A DNA stretch of 11,093 nucleotides from Sedimentisphaerales bacterium (GTDB lineage Bacteria > Planctomycetota > Phycisphaerae > Sedimentisphaerales > SM23-30): the NCBI GenBank assembly GCA_030636065.1, contig DAOVXR010000028.1, positions 1 to 11,093 on the forward strand, written 5' to 3'. Under the pieces are notes generated by a model. That model saw only the letters and a program-made list of their open reading frames with translations. It ran no database searches and was not told the origin of the DNA. A program made the position numbers and the translations under genes. Of this stretch, positions 1-6,038 are shown piece by piece (within the stretch, counting starts at the first letter, position 1; each line of letters starts with the position of its first letter).

Positions 1-135
1 CTGATCCTCCGTAAAACAGGTCCTGCCAGCCACCTACACAGCAGCAATTTTGACCAATTCTACAGAGTTCTCGTTAGGAGTGCCGCACTTTTACTCCGCC
101 CCGCCACCCGCCGCACTTTTACTCCGCCGTCTACA
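1..135 (+). mobile_element. Probable IS21-family insertion sequence, right terminal region (partial)
   Basis: Two exact 19-bp copies of GCCGCACTTTTACTCCGCC lie at 82-100 and 110-128, offset by 28 bp. They are followed at 129-135 by GTCTACA, so on the opposite strand the end would read TGTAGACGGCGGAGTAAAAG. Multiple subterminal repeats inside TG...CA ends, with a GGAGTAAAAGTG-type core, are typical of IS21-family (istA/istB) elements. No part of IstA or IstB is recognisable in 1-80, so only the noncoding end would be present and the body would lie left of the window. The family assignment rests on pattern memory, and no target-site duplication can be checked here. It matters because recognisable ribonucleotide reductase sequence begins exactly where these repeats stop. 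Confidence 0.5.
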
Positions 136-376
136 AATTGAGCAGCTCAAGGGCATCCGCTGTCTGTCAACGATTGCCGGCAGGAAAACCAACAAAGATA
201 TCGACGTTCTTTCCTGCCCCGATGCCATTGCAATAGCGCTTCAGGAAGCATTAGGACAGGAATATAGGCCAGGGGAAAAGTTACATCAAAAAAAATGTCT
301 GAATTGCGGTCATCCTTTGAGAAAAGAGGCGGGCTGCTATCTGTGTGATAATTGTAGAATCAATGATTGTGGCTAA
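50..376 (+). pseudogene. 3' remnant of class II ribonucleotide reductase: TSCPD domain plus cysteine-rich tail
   Basis: The open frame runs from a TTG at 50, but its first ~27 residues are only translated insertion-sequence end repeats. Recognisable protein starts near 134 with IEQLKGIRC, then VLSCPDAIAIAL, the hallmarks of the TSCPD domain found at the C-terminus of adenosylcobalamin-dependent ribonucleotide reductase (NrdJ) and in related small proteins. The tail has C83-x2-C86 and then C96-x2-C99-x2-C102-x4-C107 followed by a final glycine, matching the NrdJ tail, which binds zinc and carries redox-active cysteines that re-reduce the active site. The reductase barrel and the start of the TSCPD domain are missing, so the likely reading is a gene cut by an IS insertion. 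A standalone TSCPD protein that lost its own start is the alternative. It ends 18 nt before the next gene, as in an operon. Confidence 0.65.
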
Positions 377-394
377 ATTTTCAGGAGCAATACA

Positions 395-649
395 ATGAGC
401 AAACCAAAAAAAAGATTCAGATGCGGCGCGATTTCTGCCAGCTTTTGGGTTGACCGTAAAATAGTCGAAGGGAAACCCGTCGAGTATCATTCCATCAGTA
501 TCACCAAATCCTACAAGGATGGCGATGATTGGAAACATACCAACTCGTTCTCAACCGAAGATCTCCTCAAAGTAGCTTTGGTTGCCAGTGAAACATACAA
601 ATTTATCAGACTCAACAGATCGGATGTACGCACAGAATCTGATGAATAA
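395..649 (+). CDS. Small conserved-looking protein of unknown function (84 aa)
   Basis: The start is secure: ATG at 395 is preceded by AGGAG (383-387) at 7-nt spacing. The protein is basic at its N-terminus (MSKPKKRFR), continues with FRCGAISASFWV and then an aromatic/charged core, YHSISITKSYKDGDDWKHTNSF, and ends in a predicted helix (STEDLLKVALVASETYKFIRL). There is no signal peptide, membrane segment or metal-binding motif. The compact beta-rich, basic design would suit a small nucleic-acid-binding protein, but that is only an inference. I recall similar short proteins as unnamed hypotheticals in varied bacteria, without a known function. It sits 18 nt after the RNR remnant and 20 nt before the excisionase-like gene, so it is probably part of the same mobile-element operon. 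Confidence 0.75.
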   Translation: MSKPKKRFRCGAISASFWVDRKIVEGKPVEYHSISITKSYKDGDDWKHTNSFSTEDLLKVALVASETYKFIRLNRSDVRTESDE

Positions 650-669
650 AATTATGCATTAGATTGATC

Positions 670-924
670 ATGAAAACCAATTCTCCCATAAATACGTCTA
701 CAAATTGGCCGGCAAGACCTGAACCCTTCCCTGATCTGATGACTCCGGTCGAGGCCGCCATGTTTCTGCGCCTTGACCAGACAGGTCACAAACCCTTATC
801 TGCGGTGCGAACGTTGAACTTCTGGCGAGAACGTGGAGAGTTAAAGGCCACTAAATATGCGAGACGTATCTGGTTTTTAAAAAAAGAAATAGAAGCGTTT
901 TTGAATAATAAAACAGAATCATAG
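670..924 (+). CDS. Excisionase-like helix-turn-helix DNA-binding protein
   Basis: This 84-residue protein has the layout of the MerR-like/excisionase (HTH_17) class. Residues 23-37 (LMTPVEAAMFLRLDQ) form the helix that begins the winged HTH. SAVRTLNFWRERGELKATKY (44-63) supplies the recognition helix and wing, and RRIWFLKKEIEAFL (65-78) is the usual closing strand and helix. Such proteins bind and bend DNA at attachment sites as recombination directionality factors, or act as small regulators. Its place directly upstream of an integrase on the same strand favours the directionality role (inference). ATG 670 is preferred over TTG 664 because it is the stronger codon; no clear Shine-Dalgarno sequence precedes either. 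The N-terminal ~20 residues are proline- and asparagine-rich and probably disordered. Confidence 0.75.
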   Translation: MKTNSPINTSTNWPARPEPFPDLMTPVEAAMFLRLDQTGHKPLSAVRTLNFWRERGELKATKYARRIWFLKKEIEAFLNNKTES

Positions 925-941
925 AATTGTTTATTTTTATC

Positions 942-970
942 TTGCGCTCTGGCTGTAACGTGGATATACT
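942..970 (+). promoter_or_regulatory. Candidate sigma70-type promoter for the integrase
   Basis: TTGCGC (942-947) and TATACT (965-970) are separated by exactly 17 nt. The -10 matches the consensus at 5 of 6 positions, the -35 only in its TTG. It lies in the 109-nt gap between the excisionase-like gene and the integrase start at 1034, and would give a leader of roughly 55 nt. Independent integrase transcription is plausible; no operator is apparent. Confidence 0.4.
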
Positions 971-1019
971 GATATTTTGGGTTAGTTGTCCATGATGACC
1001 TACAGGCCCGGCCAGGGCC

Positions 1020-1024
1020 AGGAG
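1020..1024 (+). promoter_or_regulatory. Ribosome binding site that decides the integrase start
   Basis: AGGAG is placed 9 nt before ATG 1034. No comparable site precedes the upstream in-frame candidates TTG 986 and ATG 992, so translation most likely begins at 1034 with MAIVKVGLYRKYHG. Confidence 0.6.
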
Positions 1025-1033
1025 AAATTCATC

Positions 1034-2305
1034 ATGGCGATTGTAAAAGTTGGTTTATATAGGAAGTATCATGGCAAAATTCCCAAAGATGAGCATGGTC
1101 AACCATTGCCCAGAAGTGAATGGCCCAGAAAAAGGGCTTTCCGCTGGGTGGTGCGTTGGTTCGGATCAAATGGGAAGCGTTACAGCAAAAGCTTTAAAAG
1201 CAGAAAGGAGGCCGAACGATTCGCGGACAGTAAGAGGCCAGATGTGTACAAGGGAAAAGCAGATCCACCGCCGAAGGTTACTTTTCAGGATTTCTATCGG
1301 GAGCACAAGGAATTGGCTAAGGGAAACGTGGCCCGCAAAACACTCCACATGCAATTGGTGACAATGCAGTATTTGGCAAAACATATTGGATGGTCTAGTC
1401 GCCTGACCAAGATAGCCACGCAGGATATCGAACGATTTCGATCTTATCGCTTGCAAGAGGGGCTTGCGGCATCTTCGGCCAATCGTGAGTTGCGTATATT
1501 GAAAGCACTTTTCAATCAAGCAATCGTTCGCGGTTATTTGGAGACCTATCAGAATCCTTGTGCCTTGATTCGAATGATCAAGGTAGCACCGGTTCGACCG
1601 AACTACTGTCGTCCGGGAGAATTCGTGGCAATTTTTTCAGCCGCTCCGGATACCTTTTGGAGAGCTTTCTTGGTGGTTGCCTATACCACAGGGTTACGTC
1701 TGCAGGAAATTCTCAACCTAACTTGGTCAGACATTGATTTCGAACAGACACAGCTTCATGTAACCCGCAAAGTAGCCAATGGATATGTTCAGCCGTGGCA
1801 ACCTAAAGACCACGAAATGCGTACGATACCCTTGGCAGAGTCAGCCATCAATGTCTTGGCAGCTTTGCAGTCGGTAGCTCCCGAGAATTGTCCCTATGTC
1901 TTCATGGAAAAAGGGCGATGGGATTTCTATCGTGAGAAATTTGATGCTCGATGTTGGCAGCCTGGTCAAAGCTTGGTAAACAACATGTTGCGACGGTTCA
2001 AAACTATCTGTCGCAAGGTAGGGATCGGACCGTACAGTATTCATGATCTGCGTAGATCATGCATTACCAACTGGGCCAAGGTACTGCCGCTCCACGTCGT
2101 GCAGAAACTTGCCGGTCACAGTAGTATCCAGACCACGCAAACCTACTACCTGAGTATCCAGGAAGAAGACATGCAAAGAGCGCAAGCCGTGCAGGAAAAA
2201 CTGCTGGAAAAAATCCCCGCAAGCGACCTGACTGACCCACTTTTGACCCACTTTGGCCAAAAACGGGTATTTTCGGGGCGAAAGCAGTTTGAGAGGAAAT
2301 TGTAA
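1034..2305 (+). CDS. Tyrosine recombinase / phage-type integrase
   Basis: A full-length 423-residue site-specific recombinase that would catalyse integration and excision of the left-hand element. Numbering from ATG 1034, an N-terminal arm-binding-like region rich in basic and aromatic residues (about 20-70) is followed by a SAM-like core-binding domain (about 80-175). The catalytic domain then shows every expected residue: R222 in TTGLRLQEIL, a likely K258 in QPKDHEMRTIPL, H337-x2-R340 in HDLRRS, H362 in LAGHSS and nucleophile Y371 in TTQTYY. Nothing is missing, so it could be active. The gene ends 28 bp from the 3' end of the minus-strand tRNA-Arg gene, a classic integration target. An in-frame TTG at 986 would add 16 residues but lacks a ribosome site. 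The excisionase-like gene just upstream fits an int-xis module. Confidence 0.93.
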   Translation: MAIVKVGLYRKYHGKIPKDEHGQPLPRSEWPRKRAFRWVVRWFGSNGKRYSKSFKSRKEAERFADSKRPDVYKGKADPPPKVTFQDFYREHKELAKGNVARKTLHMQLVTMQYLAKHIGWSSRLTKIATQDIERFRSYRLQEGLAASSANRELRILKALFNQAIVRGYLETYQNPCALIRMIKVAPVRPNYCRPGEFVAIFSAAPDTFWRAFLVVAYTTGLRLQEILNLTWSDIDFEQTQLHVTRKVANGYVQPWQPKDHEMRTIPLAESAINVLAALQSVAPENCPYVFMEKGRWDFYREKFDARCWQPGQSLVNNMLRRFKTICRKVGIGPYSIHDLRRSCITNWAKVLPLHVVQKLAGHSSIQTTQTYYLSIQEEDMQRAQAVQEKLLEKIPASDLTDPLLTHFGQKRVFSGRKQFERKL

Positions 2306-2350
2306 GTTGCTTTACATGAAAGACTTACAAAAATGCGCCCGGCAGGACTC
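2301..2350. other. Putative attachment-site region at the tRNA-Arg 3' end
   Basis: The integrase stop, a 7-bp inverted repeat (TGTAAGT 2301-2307 and ACTTACA 2323-2329, 15-nt loop) and the tRNA 3' end at 2334 are packed into about 50 bp. tRNA-directed tyrosine recombinases normally use the T-loop to 3' end as the crossover core, and the element restores an intact tRNA, as seen here. The inverted repeat could be an accessory or core binding site. The matching copy of the tRNA 3' end is expected left of the window and is not visible, so the exact boundary is not established. Confidence 0.35.
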
Positions 2351-2407
2351 GAACCTGCAACCTTCGGATTCGAAGTCCGCGACTCTATCCAATTGAGCTA
2401 CGGGCGC
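2334..2407 (-). tRNA. tRNA-Arg (anticodon UCG)
   Basis: A complete cloverleaf folds on the minus strand. The acceptor stem GCGCCCG (2407-2401) pairs perfectly with CGGGCGC (2341-2335). The D arm is GCTC/GAGT with one wobble pair, the anticodon loop CTTCGAA gives UCG, and the T arm GCAGG-TTCGAGT-CCTGC is perfect. The anticodon stem has one imperfect outermost pair. The discriminator is A at 2334 and CCA is not encoded; the next bases are a T5 run that may end transcription. It lies 56 nt downstream of the lipoprotein gene on the same strand and has no obvious promoter of its own, so it may be read through. UCG-anticodon tRNA-Arg decodes CGN codons, chiefly CGA/CGG. Confidence 0.96.
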
Positions 2408-2463
2408 TTTTCGAATACACATAATTACTAACATATAAATCCGATAAGGTAAAGTAATTTCAC

Positions 2464-3588
2464 TTATCGTTCTTTTTTGAAGCGGGTATTTTTCAGAATT
2501 TGGCGGCAAAAATTGCGGTATTGCAATTCGAGTGTTAACATATCTTGCGTGATATAGCTCTGGAAGATACTCAGGCCGACGACGGCGTTCCAGCGTCGAG
2601 TAGGGTTACGCAGTCGCTGAAGAGCCTCGGCTTTGTGTTGGGCATCGAGTGGCCAACGGCCCAGACAGGCGTCTTCGAGCATCTGCTGGATATTCCGGTA
2701 ATATTGCCCATAATTATACTCCCGCAAAAAACGAACCAGAGCATAAAGTTGCGAATAGTAGGCGGCAACTTCAGGGACGCTGTGAGTATTATCAGGTTCG
2801 TAACGCGAAGAGCGGGCGATGACGTGGCCGGCATCAAGAGTCAGTAGGTCGGACAAGCTAAAAAGATTATCGCCGGCGATAGTCTGCCGCAGAGCATACA
2901 AACGCGAGGCGTTATAACGAGAATCGAAGATAACACGGCCGTTCTCCCAGCGAAACGCTTCGAAGTTGGTGGCAAGGCCCTCGTCCAGCCAGGCAGGCAG
3001 ATAGAACTCGAACAATTCATTACTGAACTGGTGCCAGCCTTCATGGGCCAGAACAGAAAAATTTGACCTGCGAGTAAGATTGTAGGCCACGCAGGCCCTG
3101 TTGAAATAGTAGGCACCGGACTTGATCTTTAAAAAATGCACGGCGTGCGGTCCGGTCCAATGTCGGGTAAAATCCTCCCACTGAGAACGGCTTCTAAAGA
3201 AATAGACCAGAAACTTATAATCCGGCTTGGCAGTCTTACCGAGTATCGCGGTATAATCGCGAAAAGCCGAGTCCAAAAAAACCGGTATCTTCCGAAGAAT
3301 CAGCGGATCACTCAAGGTGGTATAAATCTTATAGTGTCTGGTGGTAATGGTCAGGCCGACGACGCTGCGGTCCTGTATGAACTCGGGCAGATGCCAGTGG
3401 ACGACAGTTTTGACCGCCGGCAGCCGAATGAGCATGTCCTTAAGACGTTGATGGTCTTGCGGTGGCTGAAGGTCCTGTGACGGTCGGTCGGCCCGCTGAT
3501 CGAGAAGGGGGAACATCGGCTCACGACAGCCGTAAAGAGTCAATGTTACAAGTGTGATACAAAATAATCGTAAGAAAAAAATACGCAT
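2464..3588 (-). CDS. Lipoprotein with HEGWH gluzincin-type metallopeptidase domain (DUF1570-like)
   Basis: The 374-residue product begins with a lipoprotein signal: basic n-region (MRIFFLR), hydrophobic stretch, and lipobox LYGC with C21 as the lipidated cysteine, so it should be anchored outside the cytoplasm. The catalytic core is HEGWH at 182-186 (an HExxH zinc motif) followed by LPAWLDEGLATNFE, where E203 would be the third zinc ligand. This spacing is typical of gluzincin peptidases and of the DUF1570-like proteins frequent in planctomycetes, whose substrates are not known to me. The region after about 250 is helical and tyrosine-rich, with no further motif. It follows nadA by 49 nt, with a possible terminator between, and the ribosome site is weak (AGAG, about 11 nt away). 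The function is probably envelope proteolysis, an inference from motif and lipid anchor. Confidence 0.85.
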   Translation of the reverse strand: MRIFFLRLFCITLVTLTLYGCREPMFPLLDQRADRPSQDLQPPQDHQRLKDMLIRLPAVKTVVHWHLPEFIQDRSVVGLTITTRHYKIYTTLSDPLILRKIPVFLDSAFRDYTAILGKTAKPDYKFLVYFFRSRSQWEDFTRHWTGPHAVHFLKIKSGAYYFNRACVAYNLTRRSNFSVLAHEGWHQFSNELFEFYLPAWLDEGLATNFEAFRWENGRVIFDSRYNASRLYALRQTIAGDNLFSLSDLLTLDAGHVIARSSRYEPDNTHSVPEVAAYYSQLYALVRFLREYNYGQYYRNIQQMLEDACLGRWPLDAQHKAEALQRLRNPTRRWNAVVGLSIFQSYITQDMLTLELQYRNFCRQILKNTRFKKER

Positions 3589-3612
3589 CGAATATGTACT
3601 CTGTGGGATATG

Positions 3613-3629
3613 AAAAAACGGTAACCGTT
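3613..3629 (-). terminator. Short intrinsic terminator after nadA
   Basis: On the minus strand AACGG (3629-3625), loop TTA and CCGTT (3621-3617) form a 5-bp stem, followed by an uninterrupted T-run through 3613. It begins 8 nt beyond the nadA stop codon. The stem is short, so termination may be partial and let some transcription into the lipoprotein gene. Confidence 0.45.
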
Positions 3630-3637
3630 CGCGATTT

Positions 3638-4771
3638 TTACAAACCGGCGGTAATCTCCAGCATTTTTTTCAGGGCCTTTCGGGCGTCGTGTTTGATGTC
3701 TTCCGAAACGGTGATTTTATTGGGCAGTTCCACATCCTTCGGCGCCTTTACATATTCGCCGATGCGGTCGAGTATCCAGGCCAGATGGGCCGGATCGATG
3801 CGGGACATTGACTCGCACAGGCAGGCGGTCTCGCTTAACAAACGAACCCTGATATTACGCGGCGCCATTTCGTTTTTCAGCCGGTTGACCATATTCACTT
3901 CCGTGCCGACTGCCCAGCTACTGCCTGCTTCGGCCGCCCGGATGATATTAAGGATTTGCTCGGTACTGCCGACGTAATCCGCCGACTGGGCCACATCGAA
4001 GTTACATTCGGGATGAACGATTACTTTGATGTCTGGGTCCTCGGTGTGGGCCTTTTTGATTTGTTCTGTTGTGAACTCCTGGTGTACGCAGCAGGAACCG
4101 TTCCACAAGACGATTCGGCTGTCGGCAAACCGCTCGGCCCCGACAAGCTCATTGTTCCGTGTGGAATCCCATAGAAACATCTGTTTCAGTTCGACGCCCA
4201 TCGCGTATGCGGTATTGCGTCCGAGATGTTGATCGGGCAGGAACAAAATGACGGCATCGGGGTCGCGGCTCCATACCCATTCGAAGATTTGACGGCAGTT
4301 GCCGGAGGTGCAACAGATACCGCCGTGTCGGCCGCAAAAGGCCTTGATATCGGCCGTGCTGTTGACATAGTTGATAGGGACGAGTTTTTCCGGATGGGGC
4401 AGCTTTGATTGCAGAATTTCCCAGCAGTCCTCGACCTGATCCAAATCGGCCATTTCCGCCATACTGCAACCGGCGTTTAGATGGGGCAGCAGTACTTTCT
4501 GGTCGGGTGTTGAGAGAACGTCGGCCGACTCGGCCATGAAATGTACTCCGCAAAAAACGATAAACTCAGCCTGCTTTTGCTCGGCAGCGATCTGGCTCAG
4601 TTTCAGGCTGTCGCCCGCGAAGTCGGCAAACTGGAAAATCTCATCCCGCTGATAATGATGGCCAAGTATAACCAGCCGTTCAGCCAGCAGTTCCTTTATT
4701 TGCCTGATAAGCCGGAACGCCTGGTCGGTGTTGAGATATTGAGTTTTTTCCGGTAGTGGTATCTGTTTCAT
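3638..4771 (-). CDS. nadA: Quinolinate synthase A
   Basis: NadA condenses iminoaspartate with dihydroxyacetone phosphate to quinolinate, the first dedicated precursor of NAD, using an oxygen-sensitive [4Fe-4S] cluster in the cytoplasm. The 377-residue protein has the family landmarks in order: LGHHYQRDEIFQFADFAGDS (36-55), CGVHFMAESADVL, GCSMAEMAD, YVNSTADIKAFCG followed by GICCTSGNC (135-159), HPECNFDVAQSADYVGST (253-270), VGTEVNMVNRL and CLCESM (317-322). The cluster cysteines should be one in the ICCTSGN motif, C256 of HPEC and one of C317/C319. This is the longer NadA form. No nadB or nadC lies in the window, so iminoaspartate must come from an enzyme encoded elsewhere. Its first 92 nt overlap the end of the membrane-protein gene. 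ATG 4771 is needed to keep the N-terminal helix. Confidence 0.95.
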   Translation of the reverse strand: MKQIPLPEKTQYLNTDQAFRLIRQIKELLAERLVILGHHYQRDEIFQFADFAGDSLKLSQIAAEQKQAEFIVFCGVHFMAESADVLSTPDQKVLLPHLNAGCSMAEMADLDQVEDCWEILQSKLPHPEKLVPINYVNSTADIKAFCGRHGGICCTSGNCRQIFEWVWSRDPDAVILFLPDQHLGRNTAYAMGVELKQMFLWDSTRNNELVGAERFADSRIVLWNGSCCVHQEFTTEQIKKAHTEDPDIKVIVHPECNFDVAQSADYVGSTEQILNIIRAAEAGSSWAVGTEVNMVNRLKNEMAPRNIRVRLLSETACLCESMSRIDPAHLAWILDRIGEYVKAPKDVELPNKITVSEDIKHDARKALKKMLEITAGL

Positions 4772-5342
4772 TTAAATTCCAGAATTCCCTGCGGAGAATA
4801 TTTCGGTTGTATTGCTGTTGACGATTGTCTAACAGTTGCCGGAGTCTGTCTGGTGTAACCCATTCGACATTGCCGTTGACGTATAGAACCGCGTGTCCGT
4901 CGGCCAGTAGCCGAAGGCCCGGTCTTGCGGTATAGGACAAAATCGTATCCGCGGGGCCGTCTTTAAGGATGAGTGACTTATCATAATGGATGTCGCGGAT
5001 TCTTAAATTACGGGAGTGTATCTCAAATTGCAGAAATTCCTGATGGTTTGGTAGCGTCTGACTGCGCTCGTTCTTAAATGTGGCTATCTGCCGGCCTATC
5101 TTTTCCATATTATGGATACATTCGTTTTTTACGAACAGGTCGTGAATCAGAAAGACCAACACGATAAAGACCAGCCCAAGCAGGATTGGCAGCAGCAGCA
5201 TACGTATAAAACGGCTGCGGCGCGCCTTCTGAAGAGAACGTTGTACGTTCGCGGCCGGATCGGAATGCTGAATTTGCCGGTCATTATCCGGCGCCATAGC
5301 TCCGGCGTCGATGTCTCGCTCTGGTGTGTCAGGCTGATTCAT
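4680..5342 (-). CDS. Single-pass membrane protein of unknown function
   Basis: I do not recognise a named family. From ATG 5342 the product is 220 residues: a charged cytoplasmic N-terminus (about 1-44, ending in the basic stretch KARRSRFIR), one strong transmembrane helix (about 46-68, MLLLPILLGLVFIVLVFLIH), and an extracytoplasmic part. That part includes LLADGHAVLYVNGNVEWVTPDRLRQLL (145-171). This echoes the 'vlFaDGHVewv' ending of planctomycete pseudopilin-like proteins, but there is no prepilin cleavage motif, so the relationship is only suggestive. A GTG at 5393 in the same frame would add 17 residues and overlap purN by 14 nt; ATG 5342 is preferred because the extra segment adds no domain. 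The last ~30 codons lie inside nadA in another frame, and the tail there is low-complexity (NETDTTTGKNS). Confidence 0.75.
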   Translation of the reverse strand: MNQPDTPERDIDAGAMAPDNDRQIQHSDPAANVQRSLQKARRSRFIRMLLLPILLGLVFIVLVFLIHDLFVKNECIHNMEKIGRQIATFKNERSQTLPNHQEFLQFEIHSRNLRIRDIHYDKSLILKDGPADTILSYTARPGLRLLADGHAVLYVNGNVEWVTPDRLRQLLDNRQQQYNRNILRREFWNLNETDTTTGKNSISQHRPGVPAYQANKGTAG

Positions 5343-5379
5343 TTTGTAATCCCGCTGTAGCGTTTCTGCGACAGATGTA

Positions 5380-6030
5380 CTAATTTGGCCCACTACCTGT
5401 AGTATATACTATTTTATCGCGCACTGTCAAGCACTTTTGAGCGAACAGCCGAACAGCCTGTGGGTACGCCAGACATTCCTGCTCGAATACCCGTGCTGCC
5501 AGAGTGTCCGCATCGTCGCCTTCGAGTACCGGGCAGCTTCGCTGTACGATTATAGGCCCGGCATCGTATTCATTGGTAACGAAATGAACCGTACAGCCGC
5601 TGACCTTGCAGCCGGCAGCCAGTACCGCTTCGTGTACATGATGGCCCCACATACCTTTACCGCCGAACGACGGCAGCAGTGCCGGGTGAATATTCATCAC
5701 TCGGTTTGTAAGCCGATCCGGTATCTTCCACAGGCACAGCCAGCCGCACTGCAGAACCAGGTCAACCCGCGCATCGTCCAGCAGCTTTATAATTCGCTCG
5801 CTGAACTCGTCGATGTCGGGATGGTCTTTTTTACGGACGATGTGCGGTTCGATACCCAGTTTATTAGCTCGCTCGACGCCGGCTACCGTACTGCGACTGC
5901 TGATAACAACCGCGATTTCAGCGTTTAGTTCGCCGCGGCTGATACACTCGGCCATATTGACCATCGTCCGCCCACCGCCGGAGAGCAGTATCCCAAGTCG
6001 TAATTTACCTTTTAATTCTGAAATACTCAT
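5380..6030 (-). CDS. purN: Phosphoribosylglycinamide formyltransferase (GAR transformylase)
   Basis: PurN transfers a formyl group from 10-formyltetrahydrofolate to glycinamide ribonucleotide, the third step of de novo purine synthesis, in the cytoplasm. At 216 residues the protein has normal family length. The phosphate-binding loop is LLSGGGRTMVNM (15-26), a variant of the usual SGNGSN form. The catalytic triad is intact: N113 and H115 in MNIHPALLPSF and D156 in NEYDAGPII. Residues GMWGHHVHEAVL (126-137) and KVSGCTVHFV are characteristic. ATG 6030 has no strong ribosome site and lies only 8 nt after the stop of the AT-rich lipoprotein gene, suggesting translation by coupling. The original upstream partner may have been ileS before the toxin-antitoxin block entered (inference). 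Confidence 0.94.
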   Translation of the reverse strand: MSISELKGKLRLGILLSGGGRTMVNMAECISRGELNAEIAVVISSRSTVAGVERANKLGIEPHIVRKKDHPDIDEFSERIIKLLDDARVDLVLQCGWLCLWKIPDRLTNRVMNIHPALLPSFGGKGMWGHHVHEAVLAAGCKVSGCTVHFVTNEYDAGPIIVQRSCPVLEGDDADTLAARVFEQECLAYPQAVRLFAQKCLTVRDKIVYTTGSGPN

Positions 6031-6038
6031 ATAATTAT

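Noticed and set aside
706..728. Possible attL copy of the tRNA 3' end (CCGGCAAGACCTGAACCC)
   Set aside because: It shares only scattered bases with the tRNA CCGGCAGGACTCGAACC segment and lies inside the excisionase-like coding region; the similarity looks accidental.
2408..2463. Dedicated promoter for the tRNA-Arg gene
   Set aside because: The best pair (TTACTT, 16-nt spacer, TATGTT) has a -35 matching only 2 of 6 consensus bases, too weak to call.
2312..2509. Minus-strand open frame reading through the tRNA
   Set aside because: The translation includes the familiar spurious 'APVAQLDRVADFESEGCRFESCRAH' type product of a tRNA gene (shown in part: VAQLDRVADFESEGCRFE).
5437..5928. 163-codon plus-strand open frame antisense to purN
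   Set aside because: It is the mirror of a conserved PurN with all catalytic residues; no motif in the antisense product.
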